Below, piece by piece: positions 13,409 to 24,000 of a stretch of 64,000 nt of DNA (positions are counted from its first letter, which is position 1; every line of letters starts with the position of its first letter). The notes under the pieces are model-generated. The model saw nothing but the letters and a program-made list of their open reading frames with translations, was not told the DNA's origin and did no database searches. The stretch spans positions 284,528,083 through 284,592,082 of the forward strand of contig OZ010799.1 of assembly GCA_963932465.1 (NCBI GenBank), written 5' to 3'. Source of the DNA: Maratus speciosus (Eukaryota; Arthropoda; Arachnida; Araneae; Salticidae). A program made the translations under genes and the position numbers.

Positions 13409-13666
13409 TACAATTGGATAGTATGCTTGAAATGTTGTTCTTCTTCTTTTCTTATTACAAATTATATGACCTCATTACTGTAATTTTTGATGCCAATTGT
13501 AAAAGCAAACAATTACGCTTAATAAATTAAATAAAAAATATTTGGATTTCAGATACTTTAGTTTTTTTGCAATGTGAGGGTAAAAGGCATGTGAGAGTGC
13601 ATTATACCCGCATGTAGTTGGCAAAACGCCCAAATGCATTCATTATCTTCGAAAATAAAACATTGG

Positions 13667-13871
13667 TTAACCCCTTGGGGACGAGCGGCACGTATACGTT
13701 CCGCACGAAGCTCTCATAATCATCGTTTTCCCTCACCAGTAAAATTTTACTGTAAAATTTGCCTTAATCAGCGCATTTTCTCGATTCAAGAACACACAAA
13801 TTTCTGCTTTAAAAAAAACCGTGACAGAAGATTAAAAATTTCGTAAACGGATCCCGTCGCGAAGGGGTTAA
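13667..13871. mobile_element. piggyBac-type MITE flanked by TTAA
   Basis: The left end reads TTAACCCCTTGGGGACG and the right end, read in reverse, TTAACCCCTTCGCGACGGG. The 205-bp body has no gene. A TTAA duplication with CCC-starting ends is the hallmark of piggyBac-superfamily elements (family knowledge). Two relatives with similar ends lie at 28065 and 52179. Confidence 0.75.
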
Positions 13872-14872
13872 AAACTACGACATCTTTGCACTTCTAAGAC
13901 ATACAGAATTGAAAATAAAAATCGCTTCTATATATATGTAATTTTTTTGCTTATTTTCCATGAACTGTGTTAAAATTATGACAGATTCTTTTTTGCACTG
14001 GGTTTGCCATGGTCGTTAGAAAACGATTTATATAACTCGTAACAAAACGAATTTCTCTGTGAAAAGAAAAAAAAAAGTTGTAAACTTAGTTTTAAATTTT
14101 TTCAGTCATCATTAAAAATGATGATCAAACAAAATATTAAAAATTTTTCACTCATGTTTAAATGTTATTTCATAAGTATTGCAGTAGCTTTAATATATAA
14201 TTTAATAATGCGAGTCATAATAAAAACGTACAGAACCAGCAGCATTTAATTCCATGCAGGTAAATGAAATGTTTAAGGGAAATAAATCCTTTAAAAAATC
14301 AAAAGCAAGCATTAAAATATTAATTTTACTCATTTATTTACATACATTGTTTCCATTAAGACGATATATTTAAGATGATATTTTATAAGTAATTTCACTA
14401 ATTTAAAGTCTTATTTATGTAATTTTAAATAAAAACATACATCACCTACAGAATTCAATTCCATAAAGTTAAATAAAACTTTCAAGAAAAATTGTTTTAA
14501 AAATGAAATGTATGCATTTATTTTTAAAATTTATTTACCAACATATGGTTTAAATGGTTTCCACCAAGACTTACTACTGTGTACTGAAATTAAGATACAT
14601 ACAGTTTTCTAGTTTCAAGTAAATACAACGAATTTTCAATATGTTTGTATCGAAATATATTAAAAAATAAAACTATAATAATCTCACATTTTATAGATGG
14701 TGTTTAACTTCCCAAAATGCATTCTGTATTTACTTACTCTAAACAAACACATCGCATATTATTCAAAGTTTATCAAGAGACATTCTCAATTTTTATTATT
14801 ATTATTATTACGCTAAAACAACTTTAGATAGTAGCACAATTGAGAATTATCTTCTCAGCGTTGTAACATCCA

Positions 14873-14915
<43 letters not shown>

Positions 14916-15690
14916 ATTTTATTTGTAAGCAAATGTAATATATATATATATACATATATGTGAAAATAAACACGGAATATCTCATTATTTAAACTCCAGT
15001 AAGATTTAGTGAATTTTTAATTGACAAATAGCAAATTCTAAGCTAGAATTACTGTAGAACTTTAAATTGTGTTGATCCTAATGCAATTAAATACTTTTAT
15101 TGTGCAAAAACAAATACGCGTTATTCATTGGAGAAAAGCATTATTTATCCACTCAGTTTTATTTTACTTATAAGTTTAATTATGATTTAGATACGTTAAG
15201 ATGATAAATCACCAAGCTTTTTTTTTATTTAATTAGTTAAGGTTTTGAAATAAAGTGTTTTTAATGGCTTTAAAAATTTATAATGTAAAGATAGAAACTT
15301 AAATTCAAATGTTTATCTTTGCTACAGTTTGTTTAACATTATTAATTACGCACTGGAATTTGATTTTCCTTTTATTCATAAAAAAATATACCCTACTGAC
15401 AGAATTTTTGTGTCAATGCTTAGCGATGTAACATTATAATAAATAAGCCTACGCACAAAAATAACAAAACATTTAATTAACATTGCATTGTATTTAAAAA
15501 ATTTTAGAAATTTACTGCTACCAGAATAATCTGAATCACGAAAAGTAAGGGCGAACATTTCATAAAATTACCAATTAATTTTAAATATTAGTAAAATATT
15601 TTATTTTAAATTTACCATAGAAAATGCATTGCTGCTATCTTTCAACTCAGAATTTAATATAAATTGTTTAACGAAATCTCAACAGACGGC
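13872..15690. other. AT-rich intergenic DNA, no gene seen
   Basis: Nothing here reads as coding or as a defined repeat except a 38-base A tract at 14877-14914 and short (TA)n runs near 14940. Confidence 0.55.
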
Positions 15691-15699
15691 CATACTGGG

Positions 15700-17040
15700 T
15701 TAATATCTCGTGCCATATATAATATTATTTGGGTTAATATCTCGTAATATCATTTGAGCAGTTTCACAACGTTATTAATGAAATGAAATTCGTAAATTTG
15801 ATCAAATGTAAAAGACTGGAGGCGTCGCAAAATAGATTTTAATGCAGGTAAGTTTGCATACTTTACAATTTTGTGTTTGAAAATTGGCAATATTTACGAG
15901 AAGTATATAACTTTCTGTTTTTAAATATATGAAAAAAATAGTTTCAGCGAATATTTTTTTTTCTAAACTTTTTTTTTTTTTTTTTTTTTTTTAACAAGCT
16001 TAAAATGATGTATTTAACATCTGAGTAAATATTTTTCAAATCGAGGTTGTAGAGACACAAAGGGTTAAGACATTGAATATTTATTTTTTTATGGGAAGAA
16101 AAAAATTGTCTTGTTATTTACAATTTATTTTAAATTATGCTACAACAGCGTAAATGCCTTTTAATTAGTCATAGGAATTTGTGGGACGTAAAAGTCCCTC
16201 TAATTTTTTGCGTATCGGAGCACGGTTTTGAGCAGCTAACGGTCGAACCACCTTTGTGCTTTTATTGGTAAATAGTTTGTTGGCGAATGGAGTGCAAGGC
16301 GGATATTTCTAACTGAAAATGAAATTCGTAAAATTAAAAAGGCTGAAGGCGTCACAAAATAATTTTAATGCAGGTAAATTGCACACTTTACAATTTTGTG
16401 TCTGAAAATTGACAATATTTAAGAGAATTATATAATTTTCTGTTTTTTAAATATACGAAAAAAATTAGTTTCAGTCGATATTTTATTTTCTAAACATTCT
16501 TTTTTCTGCCTGCTTAAAATGATGTATTTAACATCTGAGTAAATATTTTTCAAATCGGATTTGTTGAGTCACAAAGGGTTAAGGCATTTAATATTTATTT
16601 TTTTTATGGGAAGAAAAAATTTGTCTTGTTATATACAATTTATTTTAAATTATGCTACAACAGCGTGAATGCTATTTATTTCGTCATTGGAAATTGTTGG
16701 ACATAAAGGTCCCTCTAATTTTTTGTGTATCGGAGCAGGATTTGAGCAGCTAACGCGTTGAACCAACTTTGTCCTTTTATTGGTAAATAGTTTGTTGGCC
16801 AACGTAGTGCAAGGCGGACATTTCTAACTGAAAATGAAATTCGTAAAATTAGTAAAATTAAAAAGGCTGGAGGCGTCACAAAATAGATTTTAATGCAGGT
16901 AAGTTTGCATACTTTACAATTTTGTGTTTGAAAATTGATAATATTTACGACAAGTATATAATTTTCTGTTTTTTAAATATATGAAAAATTAGTTTCAGTC
17001 GATATATTTTTTTTCTAAACATTTTTTCCCGACATGCTTA
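15700..17040. repeat. Three tandem units of about 525 bp
   Basis: The segment ATTTTAATGCAGGTAAGTTT and its surroundings recur near 15838, 16366 and 16890, a period of 528 and then 523 bp. The units share a lead-in (CTGGAGGCGTCACAAAATA), a downstream TTTCTGTTTTTTAAATATA, and, in the two complete inter-unit stretches, a CCCTCTAATTTTTTG block and AAAGGGTTAA. Each unit has a tiny frame starting MKFV that ends NRF-stop in units 1 and 3, followed by a GCAGGTAAG that resembles a splice donor. Divergence between units is moderate. It is either a local tandem duplication or a satellite seed. Confidence 0.75.
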
Positions 17041-17769
17041 ACTATGGTCTAACGTGGGCCAACAATTCACCAACAATTAACCAATGTTGAACTAGTCATT
17101 TTGTGCTAGTTGGAATATGTCCCTGAAAGCGAAGACACTCACGAGCTAATGCTAATCCTATGAGAGACCGTTTCGCTGATTTCTCATGCGCATTTGCATA
17201 TTTTTGAATTTTTCTTTTTGCACATAATATTTGAGATCATAATGAAGGGTACCCATTGATTAAATTTTCTTTTTTTGTTGCTGTTTGATTGTGATATGAC
17301 TTACAATTTTGGAACGTGAAAAATCGAGGTGTTTTTTCATTCAAAGCTTTGTAAAATGTTATCTATGAAAGATTCTGAAAATTAAAGCGCAACGCCCCCT
17401 AGCTTAAACTTTGAGCTATTTAGATAATTTTGTTTCACAATTTTATACCAATTAGAGAATGTAAAATCAGCGAAATCGATTGGGATTTTTAACGAAAATT
17501 TAAGCAAATTCTCTAAAATGTCCACCCCCGATAGGTTCCGCCTATTTCACCTTGATTGATGAGAGAAACCGATTTGCTCCTGAGATCTGTTTGTAAAAGG
17601 GGAGAATCTATTCAACTAATAGATAATAAATTAATAGATAATAATAATAAATATATATATAAAATTTTATAGCACATCTGTTTTTAATACTGAACAACAC
17701 TTGTAGCGTTATCTCAGCAGGTTTCTTTTTTTTTTTTTTTCTTTTTAAGGTTTCGTTCATCTGACGAAA

Positions 17770-18060
17770 ACCTACCCGTAAGGCATGGTGACGTCACGGC
17801 GACGTCGTTGTGAAGTCACACTGTGATTTTGTGACCGTCGATGTGACGTCATAGTGACTAGAATGCGAGGTCGTTATGGCCGTTTTAGAGGTCGTTTGTG
17901 ACGTCACATTGTGACCACGGTGTGACAAATTTGTGAAAAGTGTGTCATTTGTGACTATTTTGGCATTAACTTTGTGACTAACCTGTGACGACAGCGACAA
18001 TGCTTTGACGTCACACTGTGACTAATTTGTGAAATATGTGTCATTTGTGACGAACTTGTC
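17770..18060. repeat. GTGACGTCA-rich repeat, left arm of a 4.5-kb inverted pair
   Basis: GTGAC and TGACGTCA motifs are repeated many times, in both orientations, in about 290 bp. The block starts with ACGAAAACCTACCC and CATGGTGACGTCACGGCGACG. The same order of motifs, inverted, ends at about 22350 (CGTCACTGTGACCATGCATGC then TGAGGGTATTCGTC). The two blocks therefore look like the inverted ends of one long element or duplication. TGACGTCA is also the CRE/ATF binding palindrome, but here it is part of a repeat. Confidence 0.55.
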
Positions 18061-18140
18061 ATAAACAATGTGATGATTTCAAATGAAAATCAAATTTCAA
18101 ATTAATTGCTTAAAAGGGCAAAGGCCAACATAGAGAAAAA

Positions 18141-18214
18141 GATTCCAAGCCGGGACTCGAATCCGGGCCATCAGTGTAGCGCACTGACATTCTACCGACT
18201 AAACCACATGGAAC
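18141..18214 (-). ncRNA. tRNA-like sequence, probable head of a SINE (left arm)
   Basis: Read on the minus strand, this 74-nt segment folds like a tRNA. Acceptor strands GTTCCA and TGGAAT pair. TGGTTTAGTCGGT matches the pol III A box and GATTCGAGTCC matches the B box with one mismatch. The anticodon stem TCAGT/ACTGA encloses the 7-nt loop GCGCTAC. Position 33 of the loop is C, not the usual U, and there is no long variable arm, so a functional tRNA-Ser(GCT) is unlikely. The unit is embedded in a larger repeat, so I read it as the promoter-bearing head of a tRNA-derived SINE. Confidence 0.6.
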
Positions 18215-18665
18215 GAGACCCAGCCTGGAAAATTTCTTACTAGTACATGTTGGCAAGGCTACAAACGCAGCACAAGATGGAATATTTATCGTGAGCCGCC
18301 AACATCGGGTAAACACGAAACTTAATTAAATCCAGCATCCATTCAAACTATATAAATACTTGGAAATTTTTCCATTGAGAACCATTCGCCTTGCATACAA
18401 TATTTCAAATAAAAATCAAATTTCAAATTAATTGCTTAAAATGCAATTTTAATTTGAAATTTGATTTTCATTTGAAATATTGTATGCAAGGCGAATGTTT
18501 CTCTCTGGAAAAATTTCCAAGTATTCATATAGTTTGAATCGCTGCTGGATTTAATTAAGTTTTGTGTTTGCCCCATGTCGGTGGCTCATGATAAATATTC
18601 CATCTTGTGCTGCGTTTGTAGCCTTGACAACATGCACTAGTAAGAAATTTTCCAGTCTGGGTCTC

Positions 18666-18739
18666 GTTCCATGTGATTTAGTCAGTAGAATGTCAGTGCG
18701 CTATACTGATGGCCCGGATTCAAGTATCGTTATGGAATT
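18666..18739 (+). pseudogene. tRNA-like sequence, decayed mirror copy (right arm)
   Basis: This is the inverted counterpart of 18141-18214. The A box has decayed to TGATTTAGTCAGT and the B box to GATTCAAGTATC, so pol III activity is less likely than for the left copy. Confidence 0.55.
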
Positions 18740-18854
18740 TTTTTCACTATGTTGGCTTTTGCGCCTTTTAAGCAATCAATTTGAAATTTGATTTCCATTT
18801 GAAATATTGTTTGCAAGGCGAATGTTTCTCTCTGGAAAAATTTCCAAGCATTAA

Positions 18855-19290
18855 TACTGTGATGATTCTTGTTATAAACACTGTGATGAATTTTAAAATA
18901 AAGTTTTGTTTGAAATATACAATATTATCTTTTTTCCGTACTTTTTATCAATGTGCTATTTTGGAGTCTTATTCTTCTAAAATACTTTTAATTTTTACAC
19001 TGAAAAAAACTATGCTTATCAACTGTCATCCTTTTTTATTAAGTTCTAAGCTTGATCTTGAGTTCAAGCTTTATATTAAGAATGTTTTGTGTGTTGTGAT
19101 TTGTTATTATTTTATTAAATACGAACATGGAGTCTAACGGATATTAATACATTTCCTATTTAAAGAAGAATAAGATAAGCCATATTTATTTAAATTTTTT
19201 ATTCCCGTGTATATTGTATTTTGTTAATATGAGCTAAATAGATTTGGTATGATTTATAGGAAATGACTGATCTGGGAAATAGAAAAAACA
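18855..19290. other. AT-rich DNA, no gene seen
   Basis: The open frame at 18781-19137 begins inside the foldback and continues into T-rich DNA. It has no domain and I do not consider it a gene. Confidence 0.5.
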
Positions 19291-20070
19291 AGTAAGAAAA
19301 ATCATGCGTTAAGCATAGATTATAAAACACTTTCCAACGCTTCCTGAATGCTTTAACTAGACATCGTAATTTAAGGAAATAACGTAAATAAGATAACTAA
19401 GCAAATATTTTAGAAAACGCATAAAACATTTGAAAAGCTGATTTCAGCAGTTACCGTTCATAAACAAATATGTTTTCCAATTCTTTTGAATAGCCCTGTA
19501 TTTAATCTGTAGGTTGATATATACTAGTATATAATGTGAAAATTTAGTTTAGCAAGAAAATGCATAACAGGTTGAAATTCTCATTCAAAAATTTATACTA
19601 ATATATAAAAACATACTTGAATACTTTTGTACAACCCTGTAGTTTACCTAGAATCTTTATTACACGCCACTATTTAGTTAAAATTTAATTCAAATTAAAA
19701 CACTCTTAAAACTGCTGAAATCACATTTCCAGAAATTATAATTTATAGACGGCCATATATCCATTTCCTTGCGTGACCCTGTGTATCATTTCATCCATAT
19801 TCTACAAACATTTCTTAGTAAATTAAATGCAGTTCAACATAAAAATCCATAACTCATCTAAAAAACACCTTTAAGCAATTTGCGCCCATACCCCTTAACT
19901 CTTACGCATACTTTTGTGTAGCCTTGTATATGAATTATAGCTTTTATATACACCATATACTATGCATAAATATAGTGGATCATAAAAGCGCATATTATAA
20001 TTAAAAATGCATTTCCAGCAATTATCGCTAATGAACAGTACAATATCAACTTTTATAAATATCATAAATT
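19290..20070. repeat. Diverged tandem repeat, about 290 bp (possibly 145 bp half-units)
   Basis: CAGCAGTTACCGTTCATAAAC near 19446, CCAGAAATTATAATTTATAG near 19730 and CCAGCAATTATCGCTAATG near 20020 are degenerate copies about 280-295 bp apart. The phrase TACTTTTGTACAACCCTGTA and its variants (AGCCCTGTA, GACCCTGTG, AGCCTTGTA) fall every 135-150 bp between them. The array is old and has no coding content. Confidence 0.5.
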
Positions 20071-20890
20071 ATAAATATTTTTTTATAAATATTATAAATA
20101 TCAAATTTTAAAAAGTATAGTAAAGCAGTTTAATCTATAAACTTGTTATCAGGCATGAAAAACACTTTATTTCAATGCTTAATTGTCATATTTTATTTTT
20201 TAATGCGAAGTATCGAACGTGTATCGAAAACGTAGAAAATGAGTTTACAATCGAAGAAAATTTAATAACTGATTCTGAATGTCTACAATTAAATGTTTGA
20301 TTAAAATCACGAACAGCAAAAACGTGCTTACATACAATTTAAAAAAATAAATATACCAATTTGAAAAACACTATATAATTAGTATTTATAATTGTACTAT
20401 TAAACAACAACAAAGTACAATAGATGAATTAAATGCATTATTAGATTTAACAATTTCTCAAAAATCTCTCCATATGTTACAAGGAATTCCTATTATTTTA
20501 TAATTTTGGCAAATGTTAAATCTGAAAACATTGATATGAAGATTTAGGATTTTAAATAATAATTTAAAATATTATTAGCAATGAAAAAAAGTCTTTCAAA
20601 AGTTTCACTACTATAGTATGTAAAACGGCATTTCCCATTCAGTATAATGTTAATTTCTAATCTGAAAAACAATCCCAGAACAGTCTCTTTCTATAGGTAT
20701 AATATAAAACTATTTAACTCATCTCACCAAATATACAAAACTGGAACAAACAATTTAAATTAAATAAGACTTACTTTTTGAGCTCCATAAATTAATTATT
20801 AATATCCGTGTGTATCCGAAAATGGCGACGTCTTTTTCTTCCATTAAAAAAAGCACACGCAAAAGCTTACATTTTAGACTAGTAACTTAC

Positions 20891-20975
20891 CGCATCTGTT
20901 AGAACAAAAAGTTCTCTGTTTACCCTGCGGTATCGTGGCAGACGATTTGGGGCAGGTGTGAGTTTATTTCCTTTT
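20891..20975 (-). CDS. Possible isolated coding exon, unrecognised
   Basis: On the minus strand an open stretch reads KLTPAPNRLPRYRRVNREL then FVLTDA and ends at GCG followed by GTAAGT, a strong splice-donor match. A TATATAAAAGG motif (20970-20980 on the plus strand as CCTTTTATATA) lies just upstream and could be a TATA box or chance. No partner exon is visible within several kb, and the block is only moderately richer in GC than its surroundings. On the plus strand a short frame MATSFSSIKKSTRKS starts nearby with a good ATG context. I do not recognise either protein. Confidence 0.25.
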
Positions 20976-22080
20976 ATATAAACAGATATGGAACTTATAT
21001 GTGCAATCATTTTATGAGACTGTCTGTATTTAAATTTTTGTATTTGAAGAATTTTCCAATGTATTTTACCTTTTCATTTTATCAGTTTAAACCGCCCCCC
21101 CCCCCTCCCTTTTTCTAAGTAAAGATTGTTTCACACAAATACAAAATATCTTCCTAAAAAATAAAAAGATATAAATAAATATCGAGGATAAAAAAATTTT
21201 TTTTTGTCAATCGTCATTCTTTTCATGTTAATTTCCTGTAAAATAAAACAATTCGTAAAATAACTTTTTTTTTAGAGTCATATCTCTAAAACACAAATTT
21301 GAAATACAAATAATAAATTATATCATGGGTTTTGCATAAATTTTGTATTATTTTTATTTATTCGGAAAATGCTAATTTTATTTTAAAAGTCTGAAAGAAG
21401 TAGAATTTTTAAAAAAAATAGTTACTTAAAATAGGTACACTAACAGGAAAAAATATGACTTGAATGCAAATTATAAAGCAAGAAATATATGTATGACTAA
21501 ACTCTGAAGACTCTTTCTACGTGCTCATTAAAAGCTGCAGACTTAACTATCATAGAAATTTTTTAGTTTGAAGCCACAAAAGTGTTTCGAATACCAGTGG
21601 TCGGTAAAAATAAATTAAAAATTTTCCTTCCTGCAAAATAAATATGTAAAGTGTATATATTTAATATTCCTAATTCTAAATATCTTATCCAAATTGCTCC
21701 AGCACGTACCATTTTTCCGAGAAACACTTTTATAATAATAAGAATAAGAGAAGGATTATTATATTAAATTGCAATACTAGATAAAATTGAAATCAGGAAA
21801 AAAGTATACTTTCACATTCTTAGATATCAAATTGATAAAATATAGCATGGAAATCTAGTTTGTTGATACTTGTACCGTGCATTTTCTTTTATATGCCCCC
21901 CCCCCCCACCATCTTTTCGTGTCTGAATTTACTACTTGCTACCCACTAATATATTTTCATTCCTTATGCCGCTGTAACGCGGGCCTTTTTAAAACATTTC
22001 TCTTCATTTTCAAAGATTTTTGAAGTTCATATTTTTCTCACACTGTGACTTACAATATGGGTTACAATTTTTTACAATTT
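20976..22080. other. AT-rich DNA, no gene seen
   Basis: Two C-rich tracts (near 21094 and 21896) are the only structure I see. Confidence 0.5.
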
Positions 22081-22350
22081 TTTTTTTGTGAGTGTGTCGT
22101 GACCTACGTTACATGCAGTGACATAACAATTCTTTTTTATTGCCAGAAAAATAAAATTTTACAGTAACAACATGTTTTGAAGATTTTTTTGTAATTTTTT
22201 TAAGTTTTCTAAGAAGTTCACATCTCATTCACAATGTGACATCACTGAGTGGTGGCATTTCGGTCACAGATGTGACGTGACCACAGTGACTCACAGTGAC
22301 GTCACAACGACGTCACTGTGACCATGCATGCTATGAGGGTATTCGTCTCG
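22080..22350. repeat. GTGACGTCA-rich repeat, right arm of the 4.5-kb inverted pair
   Basis: This is the inverted counterpart of 17770-18060. CAGTGACGTCACAACGACG and GTCACTGTGACCATGCATGC mirror the left block's start. It passes directly into the 147-bp tandem array through TCTGTCTGTCTGTCTGTCCG. Confidence 0.55.
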
Positions 22351-22379
22351 CTCCTCTGTCTGTCTGTCTGTCCGTCACA

Positions 22380-23160
22380 GAGCCCGTTCTCAAAAACTAT
22401 ACATGTTGGAGACTTGAAATGTTGCATACTTATAGCTGAACACCACACATCATACGACAAATCATAAAATTTTGAAAAAGTCGTACATTTAACCCTTTGG
22501 GCTCCCAAATATGTATTTTAAGCCATTCGTTCTAAGTGAGCCTCTAATTAGGTTGGAGGCATAAAATTTTGGATACTTATAGCTGAACACCTCACATCAA
22601 ACGAAAAATCATAAAATTTTGAAAAAGTTGTAAATTTAACCCTTTGGGGTCTCACATGCGTATTTTAAACAATCCTTTCTAAGTGAGCCCCTAATTAGGT
22701 TAGGGGCGTGAAAATTTACATACTTATAGCTGAATACCTCAGATCAAACGACAAACTATAAAATTTTGAAAAAGTCGTACATTGAACCCTTTGGGCTCCC
22801 ACATGTGTATTTTAAACAATTCTTTCTAAGTGAGCCCCTGATTAGGTTGGAGAAGTGAAATTTTGCATACTTATAGCTGAACACCTCACATCAAAAGACA
22901 AACAATGAAATTTTGAAAAAGTCGTACATTTAACCCTTTGGGCTCCCACATATGTATTTTAAACAATTCTTTCTAAGTGAGACCATATAATTAGGTCGGA
23001 TGTGTGAAATTTTGCATACTTATAGCAGAACACCATCATGCGACAAATCATAAAATTTTGACAAAGTCGTACATTTAACCCTTTGGGCTCCCACATGCGT
23101 ATTTTAAGCAATTCTTTCTAACTGAGCCTGTTATTAAATTGGAGATTTGAAATTTTCCGC
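22380..23160. repeat. 147-bp tandem array, five units plus partial
   Basis: ACTTATAGCTGAACACC recurs at 22428, 22575, 22722, 22869 and 23018, giving periods of 147, 147, 147 and 149 bp. Each unit also contains ATAAAATTTTGAAAAAGTCG, TTTAACCCTTTGGGCTCCCA and TCTAAGTGAGCCCCTAATTA. Units differ by a few bases each. This is satellite-like DNA with no reading frame running through the units. Confidence 0.9.
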
Positions 23161-24000
23161 AGGAAAAAAACTAATTTCGTAAAAGAATAGCGGAAAAAGC
23201 CCCAAAATTTTGTCAAAGGATCGCGAAAAAACGCAAATTTCGTAAAAGAATCGCGAAAAAAAATTAATTTCGTCAAAGGATCGCGAAAGAAACACGAATT
23301 TCGTCAAGGGGCCGTAAGATAAGCGCGAATTCCGCCAAAGAATCGCGAAAAAACACTAATTTCATGAAAAGATTGCTGAAAAAACGCGAATTTCGGTAAA
23401 AGATCGCAAAACAAACAGCCAATTTCGTCAAAATACCGGGAAAAACGCGTCAAAAATTCGCGAAAAATACACGAATTCCGTGAAAAGATCGCGAAAAAAA
23501 CGTGAATTTTCTCAAAGGATCGCTAATTTCGTGAAAAAAAAAGAATAAAAAGAATAAAAAGAATAAAAGAATAAAAAAATATAAAAAAAAAGGTCAAAAG
23601 ATAGAAAAAAACCCTGAAATATCTTCAAAAGGTCACAAGTTTTTTCAAAAGATCGCGGAAAACGCAAATTTCGTCCATAGATCGCGAAAAACAAGCGAAT
23701 TTAGTCAAAAGATTGCAAAAAACACGCAAATTTTCTCAAAAGATCTTAAAAACTGCGCGAATTTCGTCAAAATACAGGAAAAAATAAGCGAATTTCGTCA
23801 AAAGATCGCGAAAAATAAGTGAACTTAGTCAAAAGATCGCGAAAAATAAGCAAATTTCTTCAACAGATTGCGAAAGGAATTCGAATTTCGGTAAAATATG
23901 GCAAAAAACACTCAAATTTTGATAAGAGATCGTGAAATCACGTGAATTTTGTCAAAGGATTTCGGAAAACACGCTAATTTCGTGAAATGGTTGCGAAGAT
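23160..24000. repeat. Short tandem array, about 30-36 bp units
   Basis: Variants of AATTTCGTCAAAAGATCGCG followed by AAAAA-CGCG repeat some two dozen times without a fixed length. An A-rich stretch of AGAATAAAA repeats interrupts it near 23540-23590. The array begins where the 147-bp array stops, so two satellites abut. The opposite-strand version of the same motif appears at 29040-29860. Confidence 0.85.

Larger units (their letters stand above)
18076..18805. repeat. 730-bp foldback (hairpin-forming) element
   Basis: The sequence from 18076 to about 18437 is closely mirrored, inverted, by about 18440 to 18805. The arms share CAAATGAAAATCAAATTTC at the outer ends, the tRNA-like segments, and the centre TTGCTTAAAATGCAA. 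A further direct copy of the arm end (ATTTGAAATATTGTTTGCAA through TTTCCAAGCATTAA) continues to about 18854. Each arm holds one 74-nt tRNA-like sequence, facing away from the centre. It is most likely two head-to-head copies of a tRNA-derived SINE. Confidence 0.8.

Noticed and set aside
18141..18214. Functional tRNA-Ser(GCT) gene
   Set aside because: It lacks the long variable arm of tRNA-Ser, has C at position 33, and is embedded in a duplicated repeat.
18110..18791. Two Cys-containing frames (18110-18316 minus and 18564-18791 plus) sharing FVAL-TCTSKKFS
   Set aside because: They are translations of the two arms of the foldback and its tRNA-like units, so their similarity reflects the inverted repeat, not a protein.
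22428..23160. 147-bp period taken as evidence of centromere function
   Set aside because: Five units next to transposon remnants are far too few, and the match to nucleosome length can be coincidence. Kept only as a point to test.
22340..24000. CRISPR-like array
   Set aside because: Units are contiguous or irregular with no unique spacers of constant length, and the DNA is eukaryotic.
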